Assembly (NCBI RefSeq): GCF_009870125.1
Contig: NC_046683.1
Location: 39,137,869 to 39,201,868, forward strand
DNA: 64,000 bases
From: Drosophila pseudoobscura
Taxonomy: Eukaryota > Arthropoda > Insecta > Diptera > Drosophilidae
Reading direction: 5' to 3'
Positions 35,655-46,583 of the stretch are shown piece by piece (position 1 is the stretch's first letter; each line of letters begins with the position of its first letter). The notes beneath the pieces were generated by a model. The model saw nothing but the letters and a program-made list of their open reading frames with translations. It had not been told where the DNA came from and made no database searches. The translations under genes and the position numbers were made by a program.

Positions 35655-36000
35655 GTCTGTCTGTCTGTCAATCTCGATGAGCGGCTTGATCTCAGAGACT
35701 AAAAGAGCCCGCTCAATTGAAAAAAACTGTGGCATTCATAATTTTGCAAATACGAAAAAATCGAAAATTACCATATCTAGGAGATTGCTAAATCAAATCG
35801 GATCTTTATTATAGCCAGAAGGAACAAATAAAATTAGGTATCTTCCACGCGCTGACTCATTACCTCTCTCTCACACACTCTTCCTCGTGCAGTGTGCGAC
35901 ATCTAGAGAAAGGAATCGAGATAGTAACACACATACTATCTCGCTTCCCATCTTCCTATCTAACAAACATACTGACTGAGTATCAGCTCATACCGTTCCC
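35655..36000 (+). mobile_element. DINE-1-like fragment, right arm of an inverted pair
   Basis: Carries CTGTCTGTCTGTC, CTTGATCTCAGAGACTAAAA, CAATTGAAAAAAACTGTGGC, TTATTATAGCCAGAAGG and CTCACACACTCTTCCTCGTG, and ends CATACTGACTGAGTATCAGC. Oriented opposite to the adjacent 35262-35640 copy, so a transcript across both could fold into a long imperfect hairpin. Confidence 0.75.
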
Positions 36001-36422
36001 GCTTGTTAAATATTAGAAACAGGTTAAAACTTATTTTTATTAAAACTTTTACTATTTAATTTGAATATAGTCAAACTTCTCTATTACGATTATTCGTACA
36101 ACTGATTTATATTCAGAACACTTTAATTTCGTCAAATTTTCTAGCCCGTAACTAAGCTGCTTATATACGGTTCACGTAAACGTCCGCCAAGAAAGAGAGG
36201 TCTGGAAAGTTCTCGAAATACATGTTCTGCAGCAGGTGGAAATCTGGAGATCTTGGAAATCAGGCATATTACTTCACAAAGCTTGCCGAAAAAAATTTAG
36301 AAATATGTTTAGTGATTCAGATGCGGATGTTATATGTGTGTTAAGCTTGGTTTGTGTTTCGTTAATTGAAAATATTGGGTACAATATGTTACGTTCTGAC
36401 CGCGTGGTGCATGCCGGCGGCG

Positions 36423-36720
36423 CACAGTGGGGCAATCCGCCGTTTCAGCTTGCATAATTAATAACTTCTGAACAAATACAGATATCTTAATAAAACAAAC
36501 TGCATAAGAAAAGTCTTTCAAAATGTAATCTGTTTCATTACATTATGCTACAATGTCTAAAAGCTTCACAATAATGAGTTAAAGTTGAACTTTGTTGCCG
36601 GTGCATATTTTCCTATGTAAAATGCTCAATTTTTACTCATTTTTTATCGATAAAGTATATACTTTTAAAGGTGTTTTTTACTATAAAATAATATTTTTTA
36701 ATTAATTTTAAACTCAACCT
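36423..36720. mobile_element. Transib-like element, one end only
   Basis: Starts with the heptamer CACAGTG, preceded by CGGCG. Inward, it aligns for over 200 bp with the reverse complement of 45580-45807: CAGCTTGCATAATTAAT, then AAGCTTCACAATA, then AAAGTTGAACTTTGTTGCCG, then TTTTTTATCGATAAAG. The opposite end is not found, so the inner boundary is approximate. Confidence 0.65.
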
Positions 36721-36883
36721 TGTAACGAACATAAAGGGGTACGATACAATCCATCCCCAGATTATAAGCATAAAACCTGCTACTAAGTTACATCGACCAC
36801 GAAAAGATGACACCGCGGAAGCTCGCGACGAACGCCCAAGGCAAATACAGATACAGCAACAACAGGCGTATAAATAGACGCCG

Positions 36884-37592
36884 CACTATGGTCCGAACGA
36901 CCACTTTTGTTGGCCAAAACCTAATTTTCCAAAGTCAAAACTGAAACCTGGTTTTGATCGCTCTGCATTAGAAAAAGATCGACCATTAAATTTGCGTACC
37001 AGAAATTTCCATAGATGGCGCCACATTCGCAAAATCAGCTGTGCAACCCAACTGTTTTTATAGTAAAGCACGTGAAGGGAAAAAGTGAATTTTTTAAAGT
37101 AATTTTTGAAAAGGTGTACAAAGTGTGTCCTACCTGGTCCCACCCTGAAACCTTTTGTGTGTCGTAGATTAATAAATTCTTTTTAAAAAGTATATAGTTA
37201 GAAATTACACTTTTACCACAATTCTTGGAATTTGCATTAATAGAGGATAACCTCAAATTCGAAAATGCAGATTTGTTTGCCGTATGGAATTCAGAGAAGG
37301 GTAAAATTATCAATTATTTGAAAACATATCATATGAAATTAATAAAGCTTTTGAAGATACCAGCAAGAATTTCTTAAATTTACTTAATAAAATATGCTTA
37401 ATACTTGCTTTCACTATAACTAAAAATTTAAATATGCATTATTGAAAAAAGGGGCGGTGCCACACCCATTTTTTTTAAAATCCATTTCTTATTGATTATA
37501 TATATCCAATACAAAAAACTAAATGAAAAAATCTTGTTCCGTTCGGGAGTTATTAATTTTGGCCAACAAAAGTGGTCGTTCGGACCATAGTG
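36884..37592. mobile_element. Transib-like non-autonomous element with perfect TIRs and 5-bp TSD
   Basis: A 709-bp element whose two ends are perfect 36-bp inverted repeats starting CACTATGGTCCGAACGACC. The flanks are CGCCG on both sides (36879-36883 and 37593-37597), an exact 5-bp GC-rich target duplication. A CACWATGG start with a 5-bp GC-rich duplication is diagnostic of Transib, the transposon group related to RAG1. After the heptamer CACTATG, 23 bases later on the left, comes CCAAAACCT, close to a recombination-signal nonamer. The inside carries no usable transposase frame, so it would move only if a transposase were supplied from elsewhere. Confidence 0.9.
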
Positions 37593-37613
37593 CGCCGGTC
37601 AGAACCAGAAGGG

Positions 37614-37710
37614 AGCTTACGCAGAAAACCGGCCCCGAGTACAGACGTTGTACTAAGCTTACGCAGAAACCCGGCTTCGTGTACAGACGTTGTACCAAGA
37701 GCTTACGGAG
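37614..37710. repeat. Tandem repeat, about 42-bp unit
   Basis: The unit begins AGCTTACGCAGAAA, runs through a CCGGC segment and ends GTACAGACGTTGTAC. It is present twice in full and begins a third time (AGCTTACGGAG at 37696). It lies just outside the right end of the 36884 element. The 42-bp period is a multiple of three and both strands stay open across it, but I see no evidence that it is coding. Confidence 0.75.
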
Positions 37711-37889
37711 GAGTCTGGCGATCATTAAAATCATCAAACTAATCTAAGAAATTAAAAGTGTTAAAGTATCCGGCCAACCCCGACGTCTCCCTCAAAGTTC
37801 CATCAACTTCTACAAATTTCTTCTGGATTGACCCCTGGACGTGACTGAGCTTACCTCAGCAAAAAATACATACATAGGTCCATCACAAC

Positions 37890-38645
37890 CTAATTATAAA
37901 AACTTAAATAAGAAAAAAAAATTTTTTTATCTGAAAGTTGGTTGAATTTTTTTGTTGCTATAAAATAATCCTCCACTTCTTGTTTAGTGGCAGGAATATC
38001 TAACAAACTTATCATTTCTGAAGAATTACTACTTGCCGATTTAATTTGTGATCTCACATATCTAATGGATGAAGTATATGGATCTGAAGAGGCTGCCAAC
38101 ATGTCGAAAAGGTCTTGGTTTTGCTTAATTCGTGATGTCTTGCACGTATTCATATTCCTGTATTTTTTGTAATCTTTGTTTCTCGTTTCCTGGGCTCCCT
38201 TTGACATCTCTCCAATTGGTAAGCTCTGATGTTCAATTAAAACTTTACCATGTGTCAGAAATTTATGAAGCATAGGAGTTAGCTTCTTTTCAGGATATTT
38301 TTCAGGTATTTTTTTTTCTGTGCAGTTTAAAATATTTAAAATAACACCCAATCTTTTGATAATGTCAACATCTCCAGTTATTTATACAGTAATTTCGTTT
38401 TTCTCAAAGAATGTCGGTGATGAGCTGTCATCGCTTGTGTTTCCAAATCCTTGTTTGGGGCAGTCCATTTTCAGTGAATGAATAATTTTTTTCCTAGTCT
38501 TTTGTATTTCCTTGGATAGCGTGCTGATGTCAAAAGATTCTCCCTCTCGCAGAATGGTATGTATATGCAAGTTTTAAAATGAACTCCATACATCTATGTT
38601 AATTCTTGCATGCAGAACCTGGTCAAAACGACAGGTAAAGGTAGA
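37890..38645 (-). pseudogene. Transib (RAG1-like) transposase, C-terminal remnant
   Basis: Reading from 38645 down: VLHARINIDVWSS, a frameshift near 38575, then ISTLSKEIQKTRKKIIHSLK, an in-frame stop at 38384-38382, then ITGDVDIIKRLGVILNIL, MLHKFLTHGKVLIE, SLPIGEMSKGAQETRNKDYK and SSDPYTSSIRY. These blocks, in this order, match the C-terminal catalytic part of Transib transposases and of vertebrate RAG1, where the HK-L-H block precedes the third acidic catalytic residue (Glu962 in human RAG1) and an NK-x-x-R/K-R motif. By that alignment the catalytic glutamate position here (38198-38196) is glycine. The stop, frameshift and substitution mean it is dead. It lies 300 bp from the 36884 Transib-like element. 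The match is from memory of family features. Confidence 0.75.
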
Positions 38646-39225
38646 AATACTAGCCAGCATATTCATACATAACTAACAACATAATTGAGGTAGCGCGAGA
38701 TGGAAAATTATTCTAATATTGAGTGTACCTGAGCATATGGATTTATAAGTAGCTAACTTTTGAGCAGTTTTTCAACTCTGACTGCACTTTACAAAAATAT
38801 ATCCCTAAATTTTCCTAAGATTTGTTTTTTATACGTTCTTTGAACTATTTATTAACTAAGTCTAAAGCTCTTTCTGCGCTTCGGAGCCGTTTGGCTTCTA
38901 TAGCGATTTACATGCTATAACCTCGCACAAAAAACGGTCAAAATATGATTTTGTATGCGATTTAATTTGATGTGATAGCTCAAATTTTAGATGGTTTGCA
39001 AAACAAGCTTTTCTAAACAACAGCCTATGCAACTGACCATATTTTTAAAAAGTTTTCCTAAGAATTAATGCAACTAATAGAAGATACCAAAAACAGAATG
39101 ATACATTACATAGTTTACTTTTTTCCACCTGAAAGATGTAATATTTGAATAAAAGTTAAAAAGTTTTGCGCACTGAAACAATTTTCAGCTTCGAGTGCTC
39201 ATATCTTCTAAACTAAAAGTCCGAT
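38646..39225. other. Gene-free AT-rich stretch
   Basis: Could contain decayed upstream transposase sequence, but no frame is readable. Nothing else recognised. Confidence 0.35.
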
Positions 39226-39229
39226 TATT

Positions 39230-40475
39230 TTAAAACTTTGATTTTCAGAAGCTTTCACTATTAAATATACAGATTTTATAATTGCAGGTGACTTTAACTG
39301 CGATATTCTTGGAGAATCCCGAGTGACATATAGCCTGCTCAGTCAGGGTTTAAATTTAGTAAACCAGCAAATCCCCACACACTTCACAAAAATCAGAAAC
39401 ACACTATTGACTTACATATTTTTTCTTGACAGTATCAAAAAAAATGTTATTCTATGATCAACTCACAGTGCCAGGGTATTCGAAACATGACCTTGTTTTC
39501 ATGATATACGATTTCAAACCTGACTACCAAGACTATAATACCTTCTATTGAGACTTTAGAACATTGAAATTGTAAACTAGACACTGGCATTAACATGATC
39601 GACTGGACATCAATATATTATATGCCGTCTTTGAATTCTCAGCTAGCCCACCTTCAATCAAACATCGACTATCTTTATAATGAACCTGAATCCTAATAAT
39701 GGACCTATCAAGAAAGCGACCGTCAGACCAACAGATAGCTCTTGGTTCAACCATGAAACGAAACTGAGTATTATTAGACAAAAATTCGCCGTTGGGAAAA
39801 CTTAAATATTACCAAATGATATATACCACTAAACATTCGGATGCAAATAGCAAAGCCATGCCCTGTACCTGTACTCACATAAGGGATTGAGGCATTTGGT
39901 AACTGTGGTTACGCAGACAAGTAAAAGTTGAACGTGGGCTTTAATAATACAGCTAGATATATTTCGGTTAAGCCCTAATGACAGAATCTCAGCTTTCTCA
40001 TCCATAATATCAAAAATTAATTTATCAAATGGATTGCATATAAGATGCTTGTAATTCTTCTAGATTTATTAATTCTGTCAGAACAAATAACATTATCACC
40101 ATTCGATATCAAACTTTAAATTTCGAGAGGCATTTCTTCGTCAGTGTCATTCGCATATGGAATCAGCTATCGTATCACATGAAAAAGATAACAAAGCTTT
40201 CACAGTTTAAAACGCAGTTAAGAGCCCACCTTACAGTAGATTAACAAACTGAACATCTGAACATCTCAAAACCAGATTGAAATAAAAATAAGTTTGAAAA
40301 TAAATAAAACAACATAACCTATAATGAATAATATAAATGTAACATACATATATGTAACCCTAAATTAGAATGAAAGATTATGTATTCATATTAGTTTAGT
40401 TTGATCCAACCAAAACCAATGTGATATCTAGTGACCCCTTGCTTGTAGAACTAGGAAAGCCAAATAAATAAATCT
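39230..40475 (+). mobile_element. CR1/Jockey-like LINE remnant with 3' end
   Basis: At 39275-39410 a frame reads FIIAGDFNCDILGES and then LLSQGLNLVNQ, followed by THFTKIRNTLLTYIF, the endonuclease GDFN block and its neighbours. At 40080-40245 another reads RTNNIITIRYQ and then FFVSVIRIWNQLS, then LSQFKTQLRAHL, the C-terminal tail of this LINE group. The sequence ends AAATAAATAAATC at about 40475, a typical LINE 3' tail. The reverse transcriptase is missing or unreadable. It shares the endonuclease block with 33715-35165, probably the same family. Confidence 0.75.
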
Positions 40476-43400
40476 TCCTATAACTTTCTTGTGATTTTCT
40501 GCCACAGCGTAAGTAAGGAAGTCCCGAACTATCGATAAACAGGTAATGCGTACCTCTGTTGAGATGAGAACATAATAATAACATGACTGTAAAAGTATTG
40601 CTACCTGTAAGGTCCTTGAAGATTTTGTTGAGTAGGAGAAGTGGAAAAATCAAACCCAAACAAAAACTACTAATTATTTTAAAGCAAACCAAATTTAAAA
40701 ACAATATGTTTTTACGAATTCTATATTACGAATTTTGCGTACAACGAATTTATGTTTGGTCCCCTTGAGATTCGCTATATGGAGGTCGGTTCGCTTCGGA
40801 AACGAAGATCCGGCTCAAAAGACCAATGTTTGTAGGGGGGCGATTCGTTCCTGTGTTGTTTCCAAAGATAATTCCAATGAAGTAGTCGTAGTAGATACAT
40901 ATGTGTTTTTTTCCTATATAATGCCGATTGGTTGAAGTGGAATCGTAACTCATTATGTGATTTCTAGCTAATAAACTAAGGCCGGCCAAGAGCCGGATGG
41001 ATCTTGAAAGTGAGCGCGGGACCGCTTTCAGAGTGTTGTCAAAGAAGGAGTACAAAGCGCTGTAACTGGTTGTCAATGGAGAGTGGTACCCGGGAGCGAT
41101 AACAAGCGGAAAATATAGGGTGCTAACAGCGCTATTGCTCTGCTACAGATGTTCCCCTGAACAAGTATTGAACATAACTGAAAATTGAAATAATTCATCA
41201 ACGTTTATATGATTATATAAAACTACTTATATAAAATATTACGTATATTATCAATAAATAGTTATTAGATTTGAAAGGTATGCAAAAAGTTAATTTTTTC
41301 GGTATTTTTTCATATTTTATAGAATTGGTTTTCTTTATTATTATTTTCTACAAAGTCTTTCTAATACATTAGACTATACAAAACATTGGTTCTAGGAATA
41401 TTTTTAACTCTGATTAACCGAGCAAATTTTTGTAACTTAACATCTGTGCTTGAATCGTGACTGAAATAAGCAAAAATGAGGTTACTCGTGCATATTTGAA
41501 GATTCAAAAGTCTATCCCACAAATCAAATGAAAAACGTTAGGGCGAATCCACGCGAAATCTGGCTGCACTCAAACCATTATCCCGGAAAGAGCTCTGCCG
41601 CACCTTTGCCCTTCCCAATCCCTCCCATCCACATTGGCTTTGGTCGCAAAACTTTGGCTAAAATAAGCAGACAACTTTGGATTCGGTACGGCAGTGCGCT
41701 CTCCCCCAGTGTGACCTCCTCTAATGTCATAACATTGCAATTGATTTCTTAGCTCTTTCGGAATGTAATTAGATTTAGTCAAAGTCAGTTGACCCGAAAC
41801 TCTGACTCAGACTCGAACCCGACCTAAGCAAGTGAAAAGGACGAAAGAGATAGATGGTGATGGAAGTTTTTCTACTTGTTCTTGCTCATATTTTTCAATA
41901 TGGATTTATTTTTATTTCCAGAACGAACTTTGTTGCGAAAGTTTTTTTTTGTGTTTTGGAGGAAAATTGAAATTGGAAAAGTCGGGCCAGTCGGTATAAG
42001 GTGCATGCTCGGCTTCGGCAAGTTGATATTTTATGCGAATGCAGAGGCCAAATCCCACATAATGCATCTGCAAATAGGAACAAACAAGCTGGTATACCGG
42101 CAGACCACCTCAAAACATATCCCACAGATACGGTCACATACGTGGCGTAGCAGAGAAGTTCCTTGGGTGATTCCGGGAGTTTACTGACGGATTTTCTTGT
42201 CTATTTTCGCATGGATTATGGCCGCCACACGTCAGCCAGTGCCGGTGGCGGGGCCATATACCGGAATAGTAGAGCCTGCGGCAAATGTGTTCACATTTTT
42301 CGGTCCCTCATGTAGGCGGTAATTGGCTGCTGCTCCTTCTGCTTCTGCTGTTTCTGCTTCTACTACCAGCTCCTGTTACCCGATCCACAACCCCACTCCT
42401 CCCCTCCCCCTCTGGATTACGTAACTGAGCCGGAGGCCCTTTTCAGACAGCTGCTTATGCACTGGAAAACTTAGCTCCGTTTTGGTTTCAGTCTCTTTGT
42501 TTCTGGTTCCAGCCCGGCCAAGTCTCAGGGAAAAAGAAAAACTTCACAACTGCTATGATGAACAGAGATAGAGAGAGAGAGAGAGAGACAAGTATATATA
42601 GCTATAGATATAGAGAGAGCGGTAAAGTATTTGCCGAAAATATTTTAGCAAATGTTTATTCTCTACAAAGAGGTAGGGGTCTTATTCCAAAGACAAAACG
42701 TAAAGAAACGATCTGGGTTGGGCTATGGCGCATTCTCGTATAGGATATGCATGCCATTGACGATTCGACATGATTATTAAGGAATAACACCAGTCAAATG
42801 AGGATCTGTTCACTTCTTACAGATCAGACACCGATATAGTGTTTATAGTATATAAATATGCGTACAAGCTCAAGAGTGAAAATGATTCGGCTTGATACGG
42901 GTCAGCCTCGTGGCATTCATAAACTTGTGTTTCACAAAATTTACTCATTCGAAACGCAGGCTGCTCTTGAGTTCAAGCCGGGTAGCAGCGGAGCGGGAGC
43001 TGGTTTAGGTCCAAAGTTGTGTAGCCATTTTCGCTGCCGCTCCTGTGGGTACTGCGTCCTGCTGGCTGTTGTGCACAAACTCGTTTCTTTAGCATAGTTT
43101 GGCATGCGGCTCAAGTGGAAGTTGGACCGCAAGTATCCGTTGGAACAAAAGTAGAGGGAACTATGTAAGGCGGCCCACTCCCACTCCCGCGCTGCTTGCA
43201 GCTCCACACTCCCAGACACACACATCTGGGGACCACCCGGCAGGTGAAACTTTGGATATTATCAACACTAACACAAGGCTTTATGCAACACTAAATGTCG
43301 CTTGACATCGCCAGGAAGCCGCAAAAATCTATCATCTCTTCATTTTACATCCATCCTGTTCATTTCTCCGGGTCAGACCTCCGGGGGAGGATAGTTGGCG

Positions 43401-44035
43401 GCGACTGGCATACGTTTAACATAGTTTTGATCCGTTTTCTGGCTGCCCTGCTGCTGTTGTCTGGCAAATTACACAAATTGAGTGAGGACCGCAGGCCATT
43501 CGAGGGCATTCCAGCCCTCGGCCCTTCCTCGGCATACCCATCCACTCATGACAAACTAAAATTTACTCAACTTGGGATTTCCAGAGCTTGTTTGGCTTAA
43601 AGTCAAAGGCAGCTGTCAGTGTCAGACATCTCCGCCTGTGCCCCAGCATGCCCTCAACAAACAATTCCGCACTCAATTGAAATGCTCAAGTGAAGTGTCA
43701 TCAAAGCAGTGGACGTAACCGTAAACCGAAACCGAAACCAGGAGAATCTTCAGGAGCCCAATGCCAGAAACATTCTCTCGGAGCAGTCTTTCTTCTATGC
43801 TTTTCGTATGAATTCCGTTTAGTAGAAAATAATATAAGTGAAATCTTTTCTAAGCCAATTGCTTTCATAAAACTTTTCAACTTGTTTGTGAATTGGAAAG
43901 TTGGCTGTATAACTTTGCCACCTGTGTTGCTGAATTCATTTTCCATTGATTAAAAGATTGATTGTTTCATCGGAAATTTTGCGTAAGAAGCGAAGAACTG
44001 TAAACATTCCGTGGTACAGCCGCATATCCCCGACG
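40476..44035. other. Gene-free stretch
   Basis: Contains a GA tract (42571-42588) and a GC-richer patch at 40975-41150 of unknown origin. Open frames are short and paired on both strands. No gene supported. Confidence 0.4.
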
Positions 44036-45807
44036 CACAGTGGGACATCATCCGAAAAGAGGTGGCAAAAGTCAATGAATTGTAAGAGCTCTTTGGATAA
44101 ATAGAGAGCTTTCAAATATCTAGTTTTCAAATAATCGGACTCATTCTTTGGGAGATTTGAGCATTTAAAGTTCTAAAATTGTTTCAGTGTGCAAAAATGT
44201 ACTCAACTGTTATTCATTTACTGCGTCTTTACGGTGGAAAAGAAAAAATAGATGATTATGATTCTTTTTATGGTATCTTTTATTATTCATTATTATTAAT
44301 ACTCATAAAAAAAACTGGTTTATTGCATAGAAAGTTCTACAGAAAAAGAAAATCGTTTTTAAATATTACTTGCAATGCGTTTGATTTTTTTACATAAATA
44401 AAAAATTCACAAGATTTTATAATGCAAATTACCAAAAAAAATGTTTAAGTTAAGGCTAAAAATTAAATATAACGAGGGGGAACGTTGTGAGTTGCTGCGG
44501 ACACCGCAACTCTACGGTTATACCCGATACTAAGTCAGTATGGCTCTCCTCCGGCAGACGCCGCTAATATTAAACGACACGACAAAGAGTGCGTGCGAGA
44601 GAGACAGAAAATCAGTCTGAGCGTGACGTCGGGCCCTGCGTAGCCACTGCAAATTGATTTGTTTCCTTTGGCTATAAAAATGATCTGATCTGATTCAGAT
44701 TCAGCAGTCTGATAGATATGGTCGTTATCTATGATTCTGCGTTTTTAGTTTTCTCAAATCTGCAATATTGTGGATGCAACAGATTTTCGTCCTTTGTGTG
44801 GGCGGAAGGGGGTGGGGCGAAATTTTGAGATAAAGGTTTTATAGTGAGATCTAACAGGAGTGCGGATACTAAATTTGGTTACTCTAGCTTTAATAGTCTC
44901 TGAGATTTGTGAATATCCCCAGACTTGCATCCTTTGCGGGGGCGGAAGGGGGTGTGGCAAAATTTTGAAACAAACTCGTCTCGGTCCGATATATTAGGAG
45001 TGTGGATACCAAATTTGGTTGCACTAGATTTTATAGTCTCTGAGATCTAGGCGCTAATGTTTTACTCTAAGCAAAGCCGCCTATGCTACGTGTGTGTTAG
45101 AGAGAGACAGGGCGAGAAAAAATGAAATTGTTTTCTTGATGCTGGCTATAATAATAAAACGATCCAATTCAGATTCTGCAGTCTAAAAGATATAGTCATT
45201 CTCTACGATTCTGCGTTTTTGGTTTTCTCGTATCTTTAAAATTGTGGATGCCACAATTCGCCCTTTGTGGGGGCGGAAGTGGGCGGGGCAAAGTTTTGAA
45301 ATATTTTTGTAGCAGTGACATATCACAGAAGTCTGGATCCAAAACATCGTTGCTCTAGCTCTTATAGTCTTTGAGCACTAGGCGCTGAAGGGGACGGACA
45401 GACGGACAGACGGACGGACGGACAGACGGACAGACAGACATGGCTCAATCGACTCGGCTATTGATGCTGATCAAGAATATATATACTTTATGGGGTCGGA
45501 AACGATTCCTTCTGGACGTTACACACATCCACTTTTACCACAAATCTAATATACCCCAATACTCATTTTGAGTATCGGGTATAAAAATGTGTTATGTAGC
45601 GAAAATTACCATTAAACGTTCTTTATAGACAAAAAAATGAAATAAAAAAATTGTGTTTTATATAGGCAGATATGCGCCGGAACAAAGTTCAACTTTGACA
45701 CAATATTGTGAAGCTTCTAGTCGTCGTAACTCCGTGTACATGTGCAGACTTAATCTTGAAAGAAATAATTAATTTAGCAAGCTAAATTGGCCGAATGTCC
45801 CACTGTG
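44036..45807. mobile_element. Transib-like element split by a DINE-1 copy
   Basis: The left end is CACAGTGGGACATC and the right end, read inward, is CACAGTGGGACATTC, giving an inverted repeat of about 13 bp whose first seven bases equal the RAG recombination-signal heptamer. The flanking pentamers are CGACG and CGATT; only the first three bases agree, so the duplication is eroded or unproven. Removing the DINE-1 copy (44474-45586) leaves about 660 bp with no transposase. Both ends recur separately elsewhere (left at 11383, right at 36423). Confidence 0.7.
44474..45586 (-). mobile_element. DINE-1-like Helitron, full-length copy
   Basis: About 1.11 kb. It begins GAGGGGGAACGTTGTGAG with a hairpin (GAGTTGCTGCGGACACCGCAACTC occupies 44489-44512) and contains both GA-rich tracts (44589-44608 and 45099-45117), three blocks of CGGAAGGGGGTG-type sequence, and the GACGGACAGACGGACAG minisatellite at 45394-45440. 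It ends in the fold-back TGAGTATCGGGTATAAAAA. Over its last 285 bp it differs from the copy at 46584-47725 at only about six or seven sites. Non-coding. Confidence 0.95.
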
Positions 45808-46583
45808 CGATTTCTGGTACCTCTCAAACACTGTAATGCCCACGTTACTATCTAATATCTAGCACTGGTCACACAACTACGATTCCTCATCTTCGGACAG
45901 AGCTTAATAGAGAAATATGGATTCTCCTCCGCTACACTCTTATTCTAGTATTTGGGATTATGGTGGGTGGATGGAGCATAGGAATAATTGTTTTTATGCT
46001 GCTCTTCATTAAAATGCTGCCACACAAATTAGACGGTAAATCGCTGCCAAATTCCCCGACATGCAGTGAAAATCCACTGGGTAAATCCTCTCATCGCTTT
46101 GCATATTGAAAGGGGCAGGCATTTTAATTAAATTAAAGGCAAAATGCCAGCTAACATTTATGTCCTGTTATATGGCCTGGCCATATGCATAGGCATATGT
46201 GTGCCGGCTGGCCATGAAATATGTATTAACATGGCCGCACTCAGGCCACTCCTGCCCCCAGGAGGGAGTCAAAAATGTAAACGAGAGTCCCAGCCGGAAA
46301 CCGCGAAAACCACACGCCGGAAAACTAAACACGGCCAGGACACCGCCCGCCCCACTGGCTCTGTCCGGCCAGGCAGCGGCAGCGGGACTGTGCACCATTG
46401 GGCCACCTGGCCAACTCGTTAGCGCTTAGCAGGCTAAATGATATGGCCAATATCAATATTGGCACCAACTTGCCCCTTAACGGGGTCGAATGCGGAGTCC
46501 GGACTCCAGAGTTCAAGTGGTAAAAAGAAGGCGCTGGACCATATCGTACATCACGGACGATGCACGAACACTGCAGGAAAAAC
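45808..46583. other. Gene-free stretch between two DINE-1 copies
   Basis: A GC-rich patch (46200-46420) carries overlapping frames on both strands (46144-46429). No domain or conserved signal is visible, so none is called. Confidence 0.4.

Noticed and set aside
44029..44060. Possible 12-bp-spacer recombination signal (CACAGTG, 12 bp, AAAAGAGGT)
   Set aside because: The nonamer-like match is weak and not shared by the right end, so only the heptamer identity is reported.
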